Source of the DNA: Variovorax boronicumulans
GTDB lineage: Bacteria > Pseudomonadota > Gammaproteobacteria > Burkholderiales > Burkholderiaceae_C
Assembly (NCBI RefSeq): GCF_019352895.1
Contig: NZ_JAAAFX010000004.1
Location: forward strand, 2,295,593 to 2,359,592
Length of the DNA: 64,000 bases
Direction of reading: 5' to 3'
A model generated the notes under the pieces. The model was not told where the DNA came from, did not search any database, and saw only the letters and a program-made list of their open reading frames with translations. The position numbers were made by a program, and so were the translations under genes. This document shows positions 1 through 8,879 of the stretch, one piece after another (position 1 is the stretch's first letter; every line of letters begins with the position of its first letter).

Positions 1-89
1 GCAATGCCGCAGCATGCATTCCCCTGAACACCCATTCCGTTCATGCAGTGATGCGGCCATCGGTATTGGCCCGCAAACTAGACATTGAG

Positions 90-460
90 CAGGCTGTCGC
101 CCTCCCGGCGCGCCGCGCCCGAGCCAACGAGTTCATCCAGCAATTCCTCGCTCAGCGATTCCAGGTCATGGCCGCTGAAGACGCATGTATGAATGGCCTT
201 TGAGCAGGGCGTCGCGTCGCGCCGGCCCGTCCACGCGCTGTGGACATGCACTGCTGCTCGAGCATTGCGACTCAACCACTGAGACTCGCGCCGCAATCAG
301 ACGTCAACCAGCGTGTCGCCCCCCCCGGCGTGCAGCATCCGAGCCGATAGGTTTTTCCAGCAGCTCTTCACTCTGCGATTCCAGGTCATGGCCGCTGAAG
401 AACCGCGTGTGGATGGCCTTGAAGCAGGGCGTCGCGTCGCGCCAATCCGTCCATTGCGTC
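90..460 (-). pseudogene. Tandemly duplicated, decayed coding remnant (two copies, 220 bases apart)
   Basis: Bases of about 101-235 recur at about 321-455 at a constant offset of 220. The match is roughly 80% over the best 80 bases by eye, and 152-180 is almost identical to 372-400. On the minus strand both copies encode the C-terminal tail of one unrecognised protein. Copy 1 (stop at 78-80) contains SGHDLESLSEELLDELV; copy 2 contains SGHDLESQSEELLEKPI. Copy 2 then runs into a run of eight G (minus strand, near 319-326). Removing one G would restore an ending (GGDTLVDV) like that of copy 1 (EGDSLLNV). Neither copy has a convincing upstream body. I read them as remnants of a paralogous tandem gene family; function unknown. 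Confidence 0.5.
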
Positions 461-816
461 GGCCAGCTTGAACTTGCACCGCGCCACCCCCTGCGCGCCC
501 GAGTGGCATGGCGTCCCTCGCCGATCGGCCGCTTGGCGATGTCCGCTGTTGCGGCCGCTCATCAAACTTGCGCCAGCGTTTAGAGGCGGCAAGCGAGGCC
601 CTGTCGATGCTGTCGTACGAGACCGCACTTGCCGGGCTGTTGCTCGGCGTCCCATGACATGCATCACGAAGCAACCGATCCGATACGCCTCGCGGTGACG
701 CCTGCTCTTCAATCCGGCGAAGTTGCCAACTTGTTACTTGGGCTTCTCCGCCCGCCGATGCAAAGTGCGCGGAGGCTCGGACGGACGCGCCTCCCGCGCC
801 AACAAGGAGGGGACCC
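461..816. other. Non-coding or decayed stretch upstream of the FHA gene
   Basis: No intact gene is supported here. On the minus strand short stretches look like broken coding sequence (for example a run encoding ASLAASKRWRKFDERPQQR around 560-610), but the frame is not sustained. It may be the body of the decayed gene whose tail lies at 297-460. The last bases hold the Shine-Dalgarno of the next gene. Confidence 0.35.
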
Positions 817-1206
817 ATGCACAGACTGATCGTGATGACGAAAAGCGGAACGCCAAGGCTGATCGCGCTGCAGGCGGGGCGCACGCGCATCGGCCGCGAC
901 GCGAACAATGCGGTGGTGCTCGACAGCGTGAAGGTCAGCCGCAGCCATGCCGAGATCGACGCCACGCGCGGTGCCGCCGTGCTCGTCGACCTGGGCAGCA
1001 GCAATGGCACGCGAGTGAATGGCCGCAAGGTTCGGTGGCAGGCATTGAAACACCGCGACCTGATCGCGCTGGGCGATGTCGAGTTGCGCTTCCTGGCCGA
1101 CGGCAGCGGCCGGACAGACATGGCGACGTTGAGCCTGGCGGTCGACAGCCGCACCGGCAGCCTCGAGCGCGCTGCCTTTGCCCGGGTTCTGACGCCGGGT
1201 CGCTGA
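817..1206 (+). CDS. Small FHA-domain protein
   Basis: A 129-residue protein that is almost entirely one forkhead-associated domain, a module that binds phosphothreonine peptides. The conserved parts are visible: GRD at about 27-29, SRSHAEI at about 43-49 and DLGSSNGTRVNG at about 59-70, including the Ser, Asn and Gly that contact the ligand in this family. There is no signal peptide, transmembrane segment or kinase domain. The start is supported by a strong AGGAGG at 806-811. No Ser/Thr kinase or secretion genes are adjacent, so its phospho-partner is unknown. It converges on ftsY, with only 7 bases between the stops. Confidence 0.85.
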   Translation: MHRLIVMTKSGTPRLIALQAGRTRIGRDANNAVVLDSVKVSRSHAEIDATRGAAVLVDLGSSNGTRVNGRKVRWQALKHRDLIALGDVELRFLADGSGRTDMATLSLAVDSRTGSLERAAFARVLTPGR

Positions 1207-1213
1207 AACCGCC

Positions 1214-2455
1214 TCAGCCCAGCAGGGCCTGGGCGAACTCGCGGGCGTCGAAGGTTTCGAGGTCTTCCAGCTTTTCGCCGACACCGATGAAATAGACCGG
1301 GATCGGTCGCTCGCGGGCGATCGCGCACAGCACGCCGCCCTTGGCGGTGCCGTCGAGCTTGGTGACGATCAGCCCGGTCAGGCCCAGCGTCTCGTCGAAG
1401 GCCCGGACTTGCGCCAGCGCGTTCTGGCCGGTGTTGCCGTCGATCACCAGCAGCACTTCGTGGGGCGCCGTGGCGTCCGCCTTGGTGACCACGCGCTTGA
1501 TCTTCTTGAGTTCGTCCATCAGGTGCAGCTGCGTCGGCAGGCGACCCGCCGTGTCGACCAGCACCACGTCCTTGCCGCGGGCCTTGCCGGCATTCACCGC
1601 GTCGAAGCTCACGGCCGACGGATCGCCGCCCTCGTTGCTGACGATCTCGACCGTGTTGCGGTCGGCCCAGACCAGCAACTGCTCGCGCGCAGCCGCCCGG
1701 AAGGTGTCGGCCGCAGCCAGCAGCACCGACGCACCCTCGTTGGCCAGGTGCTTGGTCAGCTTGCCGATGGAGGTCGTCTTGCCTGCGCCGTTGACGCCGG
1801 CCACCATGATCACGGTGGGCGTGTAGCGACCGATGACCAACGGTTTCTCCAGCGGGCGCAGCAGATCGGCAATGGCTTCGGCGAGCAGGCGACGCACCTG
1901 TTGCGCATCGGTGGCCATCTGGCGCTTGACGCGGCCGCGCAGGTCTTCGAGCAGGAACTCCGTGGCCTTGACCCCGGTGTCCGCCATCAGCAGCGCGGCT
2001 TCGAGCTCCTCGTAGAGTGCCTCGTCGATCTGTGCGTTGACGAACACCGCCTGGATGCCGGTGCCGGTCTTGCGCAGACCGGCTTTGAGCTTGTCGAGCC
2101 AGCCCGTGCGCGACGACGCCGGCACGGGGGTTGCCGGGGGCGGCGCAGGGATGGCAACGGGCGCTACAACGGGTGCAGGGGCCGGCACAGGCGCTGCGGT
2201 GGCGGGTGCCGCTGGCGGCGGCGCGACGATGGCAGGCGCCACTGCTGGCACGGCCACAGGCGCAGGCCCACCGACCGGGGGCGGCGGTGGCACCGGTGCA
2301 TCGCTCTTGAACCATGTCGACGGCGAGAACACCGATTTCGCCGGCGGCGGTGGCACAGGTGCGATAGTGGCGGGCGCAGGCGCGGACTGCACGTCGACCG
2401 CTGGCGCGGGGGGCGGAACGGCCTCGGCCGGTTTTTTCTTGAAGAAACTGAACAT
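1214..2455 (-). CDS. ftsY: Signal recognition particle receptor FtsY
   Basis: SRP receptor GTPase that docks ribosome-nascent chain-SRP complexes at the inner membrane. 413 residues. After a short MFSFFKKKP start, about 100 residues are Pro/Ala/Val-rich low complexity, replacing the acidic A domain of E. coli FtsY. The N domain follows, then the G domain with GVNGAGKTT (G1), DTAGRL (G3), TKLDG (G4) and a C-terminal GVGEKLEDL. These motifs separate it from Ffh, which carries an additional M domain. It diverges from the M16 peptidase gene, with only 29 bases between the two start codons, so promoters must lie partly in coding sequence. Confidence 0.97.
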   Translation of the reverse strand: MFSFFKKKPAEAVPPPAPAVDVQSAPAPATIAPVPPPPAKSVFSPSTWFKSDAPVPPPPPVGGPAPVAVPAVAPAIVAPPPAAPATAAPVPAPAPVVAPVAIPAPPPATPVPASSRTGWLDKLKAGLRKTGTGIQAVFVNAQIDEALYEELEAALLMADTGVKATEFLLEDLRGRVKRQMATDAQQVRRLLAEAIADLLRPLEKPLVIGRYTPTVIMVAGVNGAGKTTSIGKLTKHLANEGASVLLAAADTFRAAAREQLLVWADRNTVEIVSNEGGDPSAVSFDAVNAGKARGKDVVLVDTAGRLPTQLHLMDELKKIKRVVTKADATAPHEVLLVIDGNTGQNALAQVRAFDETLGLTGLIVTKLDGTAKGGVLCAIARERPIPVYFIGVGEKLEDLETFDAREFAQALLG

Positions 2456-2484
2456 CAGATGGTTTTTACAATCCGACCCATTCT

Positions 2485-3936
2485 ATGAAACACCTCTCGC
2501 CACGCCGCACAGCGTCTGGTGCGGTGCTGGCCCTGGCGCTTTCCGCGTTCTGGGTCACGCCCGTTCTGGCCCAGTCTTCCGCCCTGCCATCGTCCGATGC
2601 CTCGGCCTCCGCCGCGCTCTCGAACAAGGCGCAGACCTTCACGCTCTCCAACGGCCTGACCTTGATCGTCCAGCCCGATCGGCGCGCGCCCACGGCGGTC
2701 CACATGCTGTGGGTCCGGGTCGGGTCGATGGACGAGGTCGATGGCATCTCTGGTGTGGCACATGCGCTCGAACACATGATGTTCAAGGGCAGCAAGCTGC
2801 TCAAGCCGGGCGAGTTTTCGCGCCAGGTGGCCGCATTGGGCGGGCAGGAGAACGCGTTCACCACGCGCGACAACACCGGCTACTACCAGCAGATCCCGAC
2901 GGACAAGCTCGAGCAGGTCATGAAGCTCGAAGCCGATCGCTTTGCCAACAACCAGTGGCCCGACATCGAGTTCCAGCGCGAGATCGAGGTCGTCAAGGAA
3001 GAGCGCCGCATGCGCACCGAGGACCAGCCGCGCGCGCTGCTGGGCGAGCAGCAGAACGCGGCGGTCTTCATCGCCTCGCCGTACCGGCGTCCGGTGGTCG
3101 GCTGGATGAGCGACCTCGATGCGATGACGCCCGATGACGTGCGCGCCTTCCACAGCCAGTGGTATGTGCCGTCCAATGCGGCGGTGGTGGTGGCGGGGGA
3201 TGTCGATGTCCAACGCGTGCGCGCGCTGGCCGAGCAGTATTACGGTCGCATTCCCGTGCGTGCGCTGCCCACGCGCAAGCCCCGCACCGAGCCCGAGCAG
3301 CGCGGCATCCGGCGCGTGGACTTCAAGGCACCGGCCGAGCAGGCCTATGTGTCGCTCGCCTTCCGCACGCCGCGGCTCGAGAGCCTGGACGGCGACAGCG
3401 ATGTCTGGCCCCTGGTGGTGCTGTCGGCGCTGCTCGACGGCTACCCTGGCGCGCGCCTGGACCGTGCGCTGACGCAGGGCCCCGACCGCGTGGCGGACAG
3501 CGCCAGTTCCTATGCGGGCCTCTACGGACGCGGCCCGCAGCTGTTCGAGCTCGACGGCGTGCCCGCGGCCGGCAAGACGCCCGAGGCGGTCGAGGCCGCG
3601 CTGCGCGCCGAGGTGGCACGTGTGGCGCGCGACGGCGTGGCCGCGGCCGAACTGGCCCGCGTCAAGACCCAGTGGGTCGCGAGCCAGACCTACAAGCTCG
3701 ACTCGGTGATGGCGCAGGCGCGCGAACTGGGCAACAACTGGGTGCAGGGCCTGCCGCTGGACGCCAGTGCACGCATCGTCGCGCGACTGCAGGCCGTCAC
3801 CGCCGAGCAGGTGCAGGCCGTGGCCGGCAAGTACTTCGGCGACGACCAGCTCACGGTCGCCACGCTGCGGCCCCTGCCGCTCGAGAAAACCCAGCGGCCG
3901 CGCAACCCCGCAGTGCCCGAAGGCGCTCTGCGCTGA
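2485..3936 (+). CDS. M16 family zinc metallopeptidase, catalytic member
   Basis: Secreted or periplasmic pitrilysin-like peptidase of 483 residues. A signal peptide is visible (hydrophobic core at about 11-27, ending VLA-Q). The inverted zinc motif HxxEH is intact as HALEH (His93, Glu96, His97), and the distal glutamate region EIEVVKEERRMR follows about 75 residues later. M16_N and M16_C domains follow in order. It is paired with a second M16 gene whose start directly follows its stop (TGAATG). Such pairs usually form one active plus one inactive subunit. Substrate unknown. Confidence 0.92.
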   Translation: MKHLSPRRTASGAVLALALSAFWVTPVLAQSSALPSSDASASAALSNKAQTFTLSNGLTLIVQPDRRAPTAVHMLWVRVGSMDEVDGISGVAHALEHMMFKGSKLLKPGEFSRQVAALGGQENAFTTRDNTGYYQQIPTDKLEQVMKLEADRFANNQWPDIEFQREIEVVKEERRMRTEDQPRALLGEQQNAAVFIASPYRRPVVGWMSDLDAMTPDDVRAFHSQWYVPSNAAVVVAGDVDVQRVRALAEQYYGRIPVRALPTRKPRTEPEQRGIRRVDFKAPAEQAYVSLAFRTPRLESLDGDSDVWPLVVLSALLDGYPGARLDRALTQGPDRVADSASSYAGLYGRGPQLFELDGVPAAGKTPEAVEAALRAEVARVARDGVAAAELARVKTQWVASQTYKLDSVMAQARELGNNWVQGLPLDASARIVARLQAVTAEQVQAVAGKYFGDDQLTVATLRPLPLEKTQRPRNPAVPEGALR

Positions 3937-5301
3937 ATGAAAGACGCCTACGCCATGCCGAATCTGAAGAAAATCGCCGGTGCCGCCCTGCTTGCGAGCG
4001 CCGGCCTGCTGGCCGCGCTGAACGCCCAGGCCGCCATTCCCATCCAGCACTGGACGCTGCCCAACGGCGCCAAGGTGTACCTGGCCGCGACCGATGCGCT
4101 GCCCATCGTCGACGTGCAGGTCGACTTCGACGCCGGCAGCCGGCGCGACCCGGCCGCGCAGGCCGGCCTGGCGGCCGCGAGCGCCGGCATGGTCCAGAAG
4201 GGCGTGCGCGCCAGCGATGCCGGCGCCGCGCTCGACGAGAACGCGCTGGGCGAGGCCTGGGCCGATCTGGGCGCCAATTTCAATGTCGGCGCCGGTGCCG
4301 AGCGCACCAGCTTCTCCTTGCGCACGCTGGCCAACCCGGCCCTGCTCGACAAGGCGGTGGCGCTGGCCGCGCGCGAGATCGGCGAGCCTTCGTTCCCTGC
4401 CGACGTGTGGCAGCGCGAGCGCGAGCAGATCGTCGCCGCGCTGAAAGAGGCCAATACCCAGCCCGGCACCGTCAGCGCGCGTGCGTTCGCGCATGCGCTG
4501 TACGGCACGCATCCGTACGGCCAGGAGACCACCGAGGCCACGCTCGCCACCATCGACGTGGCGATGATGCGCGCGCGCCAGGCGCAGCTGATCCTGCCCT
4601 GCCGTGCCAAGCTCAGCATCGTCGGCGCCGTCACGCGGGCCCAGGCCGACTCGATCGCCACGCGGCTGCTGTCGCGACTGCCCGCGCAGGACGGCGCCTG
4701 CGCCACGCTGCCGCCGGTGCCCGAAGTCGCCACGCTGAGCGCGCCGAGCGAAGAGCGCATCCCCTTCACCTCGGCCCAGGCCCATGTCGTCATCGGGCAG
4801 CCGGGCTACGCGCGGCGCGACCCGGACCATTTCGCGCTGAACGTCGGCAACTACATCCTGGGCGGCGGCGGCTTCGTGTCGCGCCTGATGAACGAGGTGC
4901 GCGAGAAGCGCGGCCTGGTCTACGGCATCTACAGCGGCTTTGCGCCGGGACTGCATGCGGGCGCCTTCCGCGTCGGCTTCCAGACCCGGCCGGACCAGGC
5001 GGACGAAGCCGTCAAGGTGTCGCGCGAAGTGCTGGCGAAGTTCGTGGCCGACGGTCCGACCGAGGCCGAGCTCAAGGCCGCCAAGGACAACCTGATCGGC
5101 GGTTTCCCGCTGCTGCTCGACAGCAACGCCAAGCTGCTCGGCAACGTGGCCAACATCGCCTGGAACGACCTGCCGCTCGATTATCTCGACACCTGGACCG
5201 CGCGCATGAACGCCGTGACCGTGGCCGACATCAAGGCCGCGTTCGCGCGCAAGCTGCAACCGCAGCGCATGGTCACGGTGATCGTCGGCGCCAAGCCCTG
5301 A
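3937..5301 (+). CDS. M16 family peptidase homologue lacking the zinc motif
   Basis: Second member of the M16 pair, 454 residues. The position matching HxxEH reads GLAAASAGMVQKG, so zinc ligands and the catalytic Glu are absent and the protein is probably the non-catalytic partner. A signal peptide (LKKIAGAALLASAGLLAALNAQA) is best placed if translation starts at the internal ATG at 3955. The upstream ATG at 3937 abuts the stop of the preceding gene and would allow re-initiation. The C-terminal half carries the typical RLMNEVREKRGLVYGIYS segment of M16_C domains. Confidence 0.9.
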   Translation: MKDAYAMPNLKKIAGAALLASAGLLAALNAQAAIPIQHWTLPNGAKVYLAATDALPIVDVQVDFDAGSRRDPAAQAGLAAASAGMVQKGVRASDAGAALDENALGEAWADLGANFNVGAGAERTSFSLRTLANPALLDKAVALAAREIGEPSFPADVWQREREQIVAALKEANTQPGTVSARAFAHALYGTHPYGQETTEATLATIDVAMMRARQAQLILPCRAKLSIVGAVTRAQADSIATRLLSRLPAQDGACATLPPVPEVATLSAPSEERIPFTSAQAHVVIGQPGYARRDPDHFALNVGNYILGGGGFVSRLMNEVREKRGLVYGIYSGFAPGLHAGAFRVGFQTRPDQADEAVKVSREVLAKFVADGPTEAELKAAKDNLIGGFPLLLDSNAKLLGNVANIAWNDLPLDYLDTWTARMNAVTVADIKAAFARKLQPQRMVTVIVGAKP

Positions 5302-5332
5302 GCGGCCGCTGAACCACCACGCCGCGCGCGCT

Positions 5333-6238
5333 TCAATCCAGCGCGTGCGACCCCTGGCGCGCGGCCTTGAACACGGCCTCCGCCAGTTGCCGGAGCAGCA
5401 GCGGCGCTCCCCGGGCCTGCTGCCAGTAGAGCGGCACGGCCAGCGGTGTTCCGGGCACCAGTTCGACCAGCGTGCCCTTGCGCAGCGCCGGCGCGATCAG
5501 GCTGGCCGGATGCATGCCCCAGCCCATGCCCGCGCAGGCGGCCTCGGCGAAGGCCTGGGGCGAGGGCAGCCAATGGCGCGGTGCTTCCACCCCGCGCGGG
5601 CAGATGCGTCGCATCCAGCGTGACTGCAGCCGGTCCTTGCGATCGAAGACCAGGCTGGGCGCACGTGCCAGCGTGCGCGCATCCACGCCGTCCGCGAAAT
5701 GCGCTTGCATGAAGGCCGGACTGGCGGCCGCCACATAGCGCATCGCGCCCAGCGCGCTGCTGTTGCAGCCGGTCACCGGCTTGGCGAGGGCCGTCACCGC
5801 AGCCAGCACGTCGCCGCTGCGCAGGCGTTCGGCCGTGTGGTCCTGGTCGTCGACGCCGATGTCGAGCAGGGCCGGCGTCTCCCGCGCGAAGGCGGCCGCC
5901 GCCGGCACGAACCAGGTCGCCAGGCTGTCGGCATTCACGGCGATGCGCAGCGTCATGCGCTGCGTGCCGAGCGCCGGCTGCGCGGGCAACACCACCCCCA
6001 GCTCATGCTCGAGCATCTGCACGCGTTCGGCGTGGCGGCAGAAATGCCGGCCCGCCTCGGTCGGCGTGCAGGGCGTACCGCGCACCACCAGCGCGATGCC
6101 CAGGCGCTCCTCCAGTGCCTTCAGGCGCTGCGACACCGCTGACGGCGTGACGTTCAGCGTGCGCGCCGCGCGTTCGAAGCTGCCTTCGCGCACCACCGCG
6201 GCAAGGGCATGAAGGGCGGCGTAGTCGAGCATCGACAT
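5333..6238 (-). CDS. argP: LysR-type regulator, ArgP/LysG family
   Basis: Transcription activator of basic amino acid export in this family. 301 residues with an N-terminal winged HTH (about 1-60, GSFERAARTLNVTPSAVSQRLKALEERLG) and a LysR substrate-binding domain. The gene diverges from a LysE/ArgO-type exporter across a 70-base gap that contains a symmetric LysR-like box, the classical regulator-target arrangement. The start at 6238 has AGGAAG upstream; a second Met two codons in is possible. The direct effector (Arg or Lys) cannot be told from sequence. Confidence 0.88.
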   Translation of the reverse strand: MSMLDYAALHALAAVVREGSFERAARTLNVTPSAVSQRLKALEERLGIALVVRGTPCTPTEAGRHFCRHAERVQMLEHELGVVLPAQPALGTQRMTLRIAVNADSLATWFVPAAAAFARETPALLDIGVDDQDHTAERLRSGDVLAAVTALAKPVTGCNSSALGAMRYVAAASPAFMQAHFADGVDARTLARAPSLVFDRKDRLQSRWMRRICPRGVEAPRHWLPSPQAFAEAACAGMGWGMHPASLIAPALRKGTLVELVPGTPLAVPLYWQQARGAPLLLRQLAEAVFKAARQGSHALD

Positions 6239-6246
6239 AAGACTTC

Positions 6247-6270
6247 CTAATCTCGGTAAAGAAGCATTAG
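6247..6270. promoter_or_regulatory. Candidate ArgP operator in the divergent gap
   Basis: CTAAT at 6247-6251 and ATTAG at 6266-6270 form a perfect inverted repeat separated by 14 bases. It sits between the divergent argP and argO starts. LysR-type activators usually bind such interrupted dyads. Only 5 bases per arm are symmetric, so this is suggestive. Confidence 0.45.
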
Positions 6271-6308
6271 TTTGCCTTCATACGACGCCATGCCCACACT
6301 CGCAAGCC

Positions 6309-6950
6309 ATGCCTGTCATTGCTTCTTCCTCCCTGTCCGCCCTCCCTCATGGCTTCGCGATGAGCCTGGTGCTGATCGTGGCCATTGGCGCCCAGAACGC
6401 CTTCGTGCTGCGCCAGGGCCTGCGCCGGGAGCATGTGGCGGCCGTGGTGATGTTCTGTGCGCTGGGCGATGCGCTGCTGGTCATGCTCGGCGTGGCCGGC
6501 ATGGCGCACCTGCTGCAGGGCCACCCCGGCCTCGCCGCGACGATGGCGTTCGCAGGTGCAGCCTTTCTTGGCGGCTACGGCGTGCGCAGCCTGTGGCGCG
6601 CGCGTCGGCCGCAGGCCACGGCCCTCGCGGCGCAGCGCGTGGGCGCTTCGCGGCGCGCGGTGCTCGGGCAGGCGGCCGCCTTCACGCTGCTCAACCCGCA
6701 CGTCTACCTCGACACCGTGCTCTTCGTGGGCGGTACCGGCGCGCAATACGCAGGCGGCGCGCGCGCCGGCTTCGTGGCCGGCGCCGCGCTCGCGAGTGCG
6801 CTGTGGTTCACCGCCCTGGGCTTCAGCGCGCGCCTGCTGGCGCCGTGGTTCGCGAAACCGCGGGCCTGGCAGTGGGTCGATGCGTCGATCGGCGGCACCA
6901 TGCTGCTGCTCGCATGGCTGCTGATGCGGCAAGGTCTGTCGGCAAGTTGA
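6309..6950 (+). CDS. argO: LysE/ArgO family amino acid exporter
   Basis: Inner-membrane exporter of 213 residues with about six hydrophobic segments. The family signature VAIGAQNAFVLRQGLRREHV lies near the N-terminus, and the segment LLNPHVYLDTVLFVGG in the middle is diagnostic for LysE/ArgO proteins. These export arginine, lysine or their toxic analogues. The divergent argP-type regulator supports the assignment. Whether arginine or lysine is the main substrate is not decided by the sequence. Confidence 0.88.
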   Translation: MPVIASSSLSALPHGFAMSLVLIVAIGAQNAFVLRQGLRREHVAAVVMFCALGDALLVMLGVAGMAHLLQGHPGLAATMAFAGAAFLGGYGVRSLWRARRPQATALAAQRVGASRRAVLGQAAAFTLLNPHVYLDTVLFVGGTGAQYAGGARAGFVAGAALASALWFTALGFSARLLAPWFAKPRAWQWVDASIGGTMLLLAWLLMRQGLSAS

Positions 6951-6984
6951 GCGCCCGGCCCGCGGCTGCCGTTAAGCTCGCGGC

Positions 6985-7629
6985 ATGAAGAAGAAGGTTT
7001 CCCCATCCCCGACCCCCAAGGTCCCCAAACACGACAAGCGTCCGCACGAAGTCCGGATCATCGGCGGCCAATGGAAGCGCACGCGCCTGGCCGTGGCCGA
7101 CAAGCCCGGCCTGCGGCCCACGCCCGACCGGGTGCGCGAGACGCTGTTCAACTGGCTCGCGAGCCTGGCCGGCGTGGGCGGTGGCGCGCTGCCGGGCTGG
7201 CACTGTCTCGATGCCTTCGCCGGCACCGGTGCGCTGGGCCTCGAAGCGGCCTCCCGCGGCGCGGCCTCGGTGTTGCTGTGCGAGCAGGACGCGGAGCTCG
7301 TCGTCCAGCTGCAGAAATCGAAGGCCAAGCTCTCGGCCGACACGGTGCGCATCGAACGCGGCCACGGCGTGACCGCGCTCGAACGCGTCCCCGCGGGCAG
7401 CCTGGCCCTGGTGCTGCTCGACCCGCCCTTCGAGAGCCCCGCGCTCTACGAGCCCGCGCTGCGTGCGGCCGCGCGCGCGCTGCAACCCGGCGGCGTGGTC
7501 TACCTCGAAGCGGCGCGCCAGTGGCTCGACGAGGAGCTCGCGGCCTTCGGCCTCGTGGGCTATCGCCATCTCAAGGCTGGGGCGGTGCACGCGCACCTGC
7601 TCCAGGCGGTCGAATCTTCGACTGCATAA
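6985..7629 (+). CDS. rsmD: 16S rRNA (guanine966-N2)-methyltransferase RsmD
   Basis: Methylates G966 of 16S rRNA on the 30S subunit. 214 residues: a Lys-rich N-terminus, the [11 protein letters not shown] and [15 protein letters not shown] motifs, an AdoMet-binding [18 protein letters not shown] loop, and the catalytic motif DPPF. coaD follows 43 bases downstream, a pairing seen in many proteobacteria. Confidence 0.95.
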   Translation: MKKKVSPSPTPKVPKHDKRPHEVRIIGGQWKRTRLAVADKPGLRPTPDRVRETLFNWLASLAGVGGGALPGWHCLDAFAGTGALGLEAASRGAASVLLCEQDAELVVQLQKSKAKLSADTVRIERGHGVTALERVPAGSLALVLLDPPFESPALYEPALRAAARALQPGGVVYLEAARQWLDEELAAFGLVGYRHLKAGAVHAHLLQAVESSTA

Positions 7630-7672
7630 TCCGCCGATTCATGCAGCAATGGCTGCACAAGGAGTTCGCACG

Positions 7673-8173
7673 ATGTCCAGCGTGATCGCGGTCTACCCCG
7701 GCACCTTCGACCCCATGACGCTCGGCCACGAAGACGTGGTTCGTCGGGCCACCCAATTGTTTTCGCACGTCATCGTGGCGGTGGCGGCGGGCCATCACAA
7801 GAAGACGCTGTTCACGCTGCAGGAGCGCATCGAAATGGCGCAGGAGGCGGTGGCGCCCTACAGCGACCAGGTCAAGGTCGAGAGCTTTGCGGGCCTGCTG
7901 CGCGACTTCGTCGTGGCGCGCGGCGGCAAGGCCATGGTGCGCGGCCTGCGCGCCGTGACCGACTTCGACTACGAGTTCCAGCTGGCCGGCATGAACCGCT
8001 CGCTGATGCCCGATGTCGAGACCGTCTTCCTGACGCCCAGCGACAAATACCAGTTCATCTCCAGCACCTTCGTGCGCGAGATCGCGATGCTGGGCGGCGA
8101 GGTCGACAAGTTCGTCTCGCCCTTCGTCCAGGAAAAGCTCATCGCCAAGGTGCGCAGCCTCGGCAGGGAATGA
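7673..8173 (+). CDS. coaD: Pantetheine-phosphate adenylyltransferase
   Basis: Transfers AMP from ATP to 4'-phosphopantetheine, giving dephospho-CoA. 166 residues, the usual length. The nucleotidyltransferase motif [15 protein letters not shown] is at the N-terminus, and the C-terminal [14 protein letters not shown] matches the ISS(T/S) nucleotide-binding loop. The ATG at 7673 was chosen because AAGGAG lies at 7659-7664 and the protein then begins in the conserved manner. The open frame extends further upstream, overlapping rsmD, but that extension has no family match. Confidence 0.96.
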   Translation: MSSVIAVYPGTFDPMTLGHEDVVRRATQLFSHVIVAVAAGHHKKTLFTLQERIEMAQEAVAPYSDQVKVESFAGLLRDFVVARGGKAMVRGLRAVTDFDYEFQLAGMNRSLMPDVETVFLTPSDKYQFISSTFVREIAMLGGEVDKFVSPFVQEKLIAKVRSLGRE

Positions 8174-8222
8174 TGCCCGGGCACGCCACGCCGGAGGCGA
8201 TGGCCTTCCCCCTCGCGCAGCA

Positions 8223-8879
8223 ATGACGCCGCCGCGCCTGCATTCGCTCGGCGATGCTGCGTTGGTGTGCGAGCTGCCGGCACCGGCCACGCTGGTGCAG
8301 CAGCAGCAGATCTGGGCCCTGGCGCGCGAGGCCCGCCAATGGCCGGCAGTGCAGGAAGTGCTGCCCGGCATGAACAACCTGACGCTGCTGTTCGACCCGC
8401 TGCAGGTCGACGCGGCCGAGCTCGAGATCCAGGTGCTGGCCGCCTGGCCGCAGCTCGACGCCGCTGCGATCGAAGGCCGCACCATCGAGATCCCCGTGGC
8501 GTATGGCGGCGAGCACGGCCCGGACCTGGGCGACGTCGCGGCCCACACCGGCCTCACGCCCGCCGAGGTGGTGCGCCGCCACAGCGCCGGCGAGTACGTG
8601 GTGTACCTGCTGGGCTTCCTGCCCGGCTTTGCCTTCATGGGCGGACTGGCGCCCGAACTCGCGACCCCACGCCGCACCGAACCGCGCGTGGCGGTGCCGG
8701 CCCGCTCGGTCGGCATCGGCGGCGCGCAGACCGGCATCTATCCCCTGGTGTCGCCCGGCGGCTGGCAGTTGATCGGTCGGACATCGCTCGCGCTGTTCGA
8801 CCCGTCCGCCGAGGAGCCGACGCTGCTGCGCGCGGGTGATCGCGTGCGCTTCGTCGTCGAGAGCGTGCACGGCGCATGA
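8223..8879 (+). CDS. pxpB: 5-oxoprolinase subunit PxpB (KipI family)
   Basis: Subunit of the ATP-dependent 5-oxoprolinase that opens pyroglutamate to glutamate. 218 residues. The conserved core [17 protein letters not shown] and the segment [24 protein letters not shown] are typical of the KipI/PxpB cyclophilin-like fold. It overlaps pxpC by four bases (ATGA at 8876-8879), and pxpA follows, so the complete PxpBCA enzyme is encoded here. Confidence 0.93.
   Translation: MTPPRLHSLGDAALVCELPAPATLVQQQQIWALAREARQWPAVQEVLPGMNNLTLLFDPLQVDAAELEIQVLAAWPQLDAAAIEGRTIEIPVAYGGEHGPDLGDVAAHTGLTPAEVVRRHSAGEYVVYLLGFLPGFAFMGGLAPELATPRRTEPRVAVPARSVGIGGAQTGIYPLVSPGGWQLIGRTSLALFDPSAEEPTLLRAGDRVRFVVESVHGA

Noticed and set aside
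297..2315. Open frame of 672 codons antisense-frame to ftsY
   Set aside because: It is a shadow frame of ftsY joined to the decayed repeat region; it has Arg/Ala-rich low-complexity translation and no domain.
2455..5259. Minus-strand open frame of 934 codons opposite the M16 genes
   Set aside because: Complementary-frame artefact of high GC third positions; both M16 genes on the plus strand have clear motifs and signal peptides.
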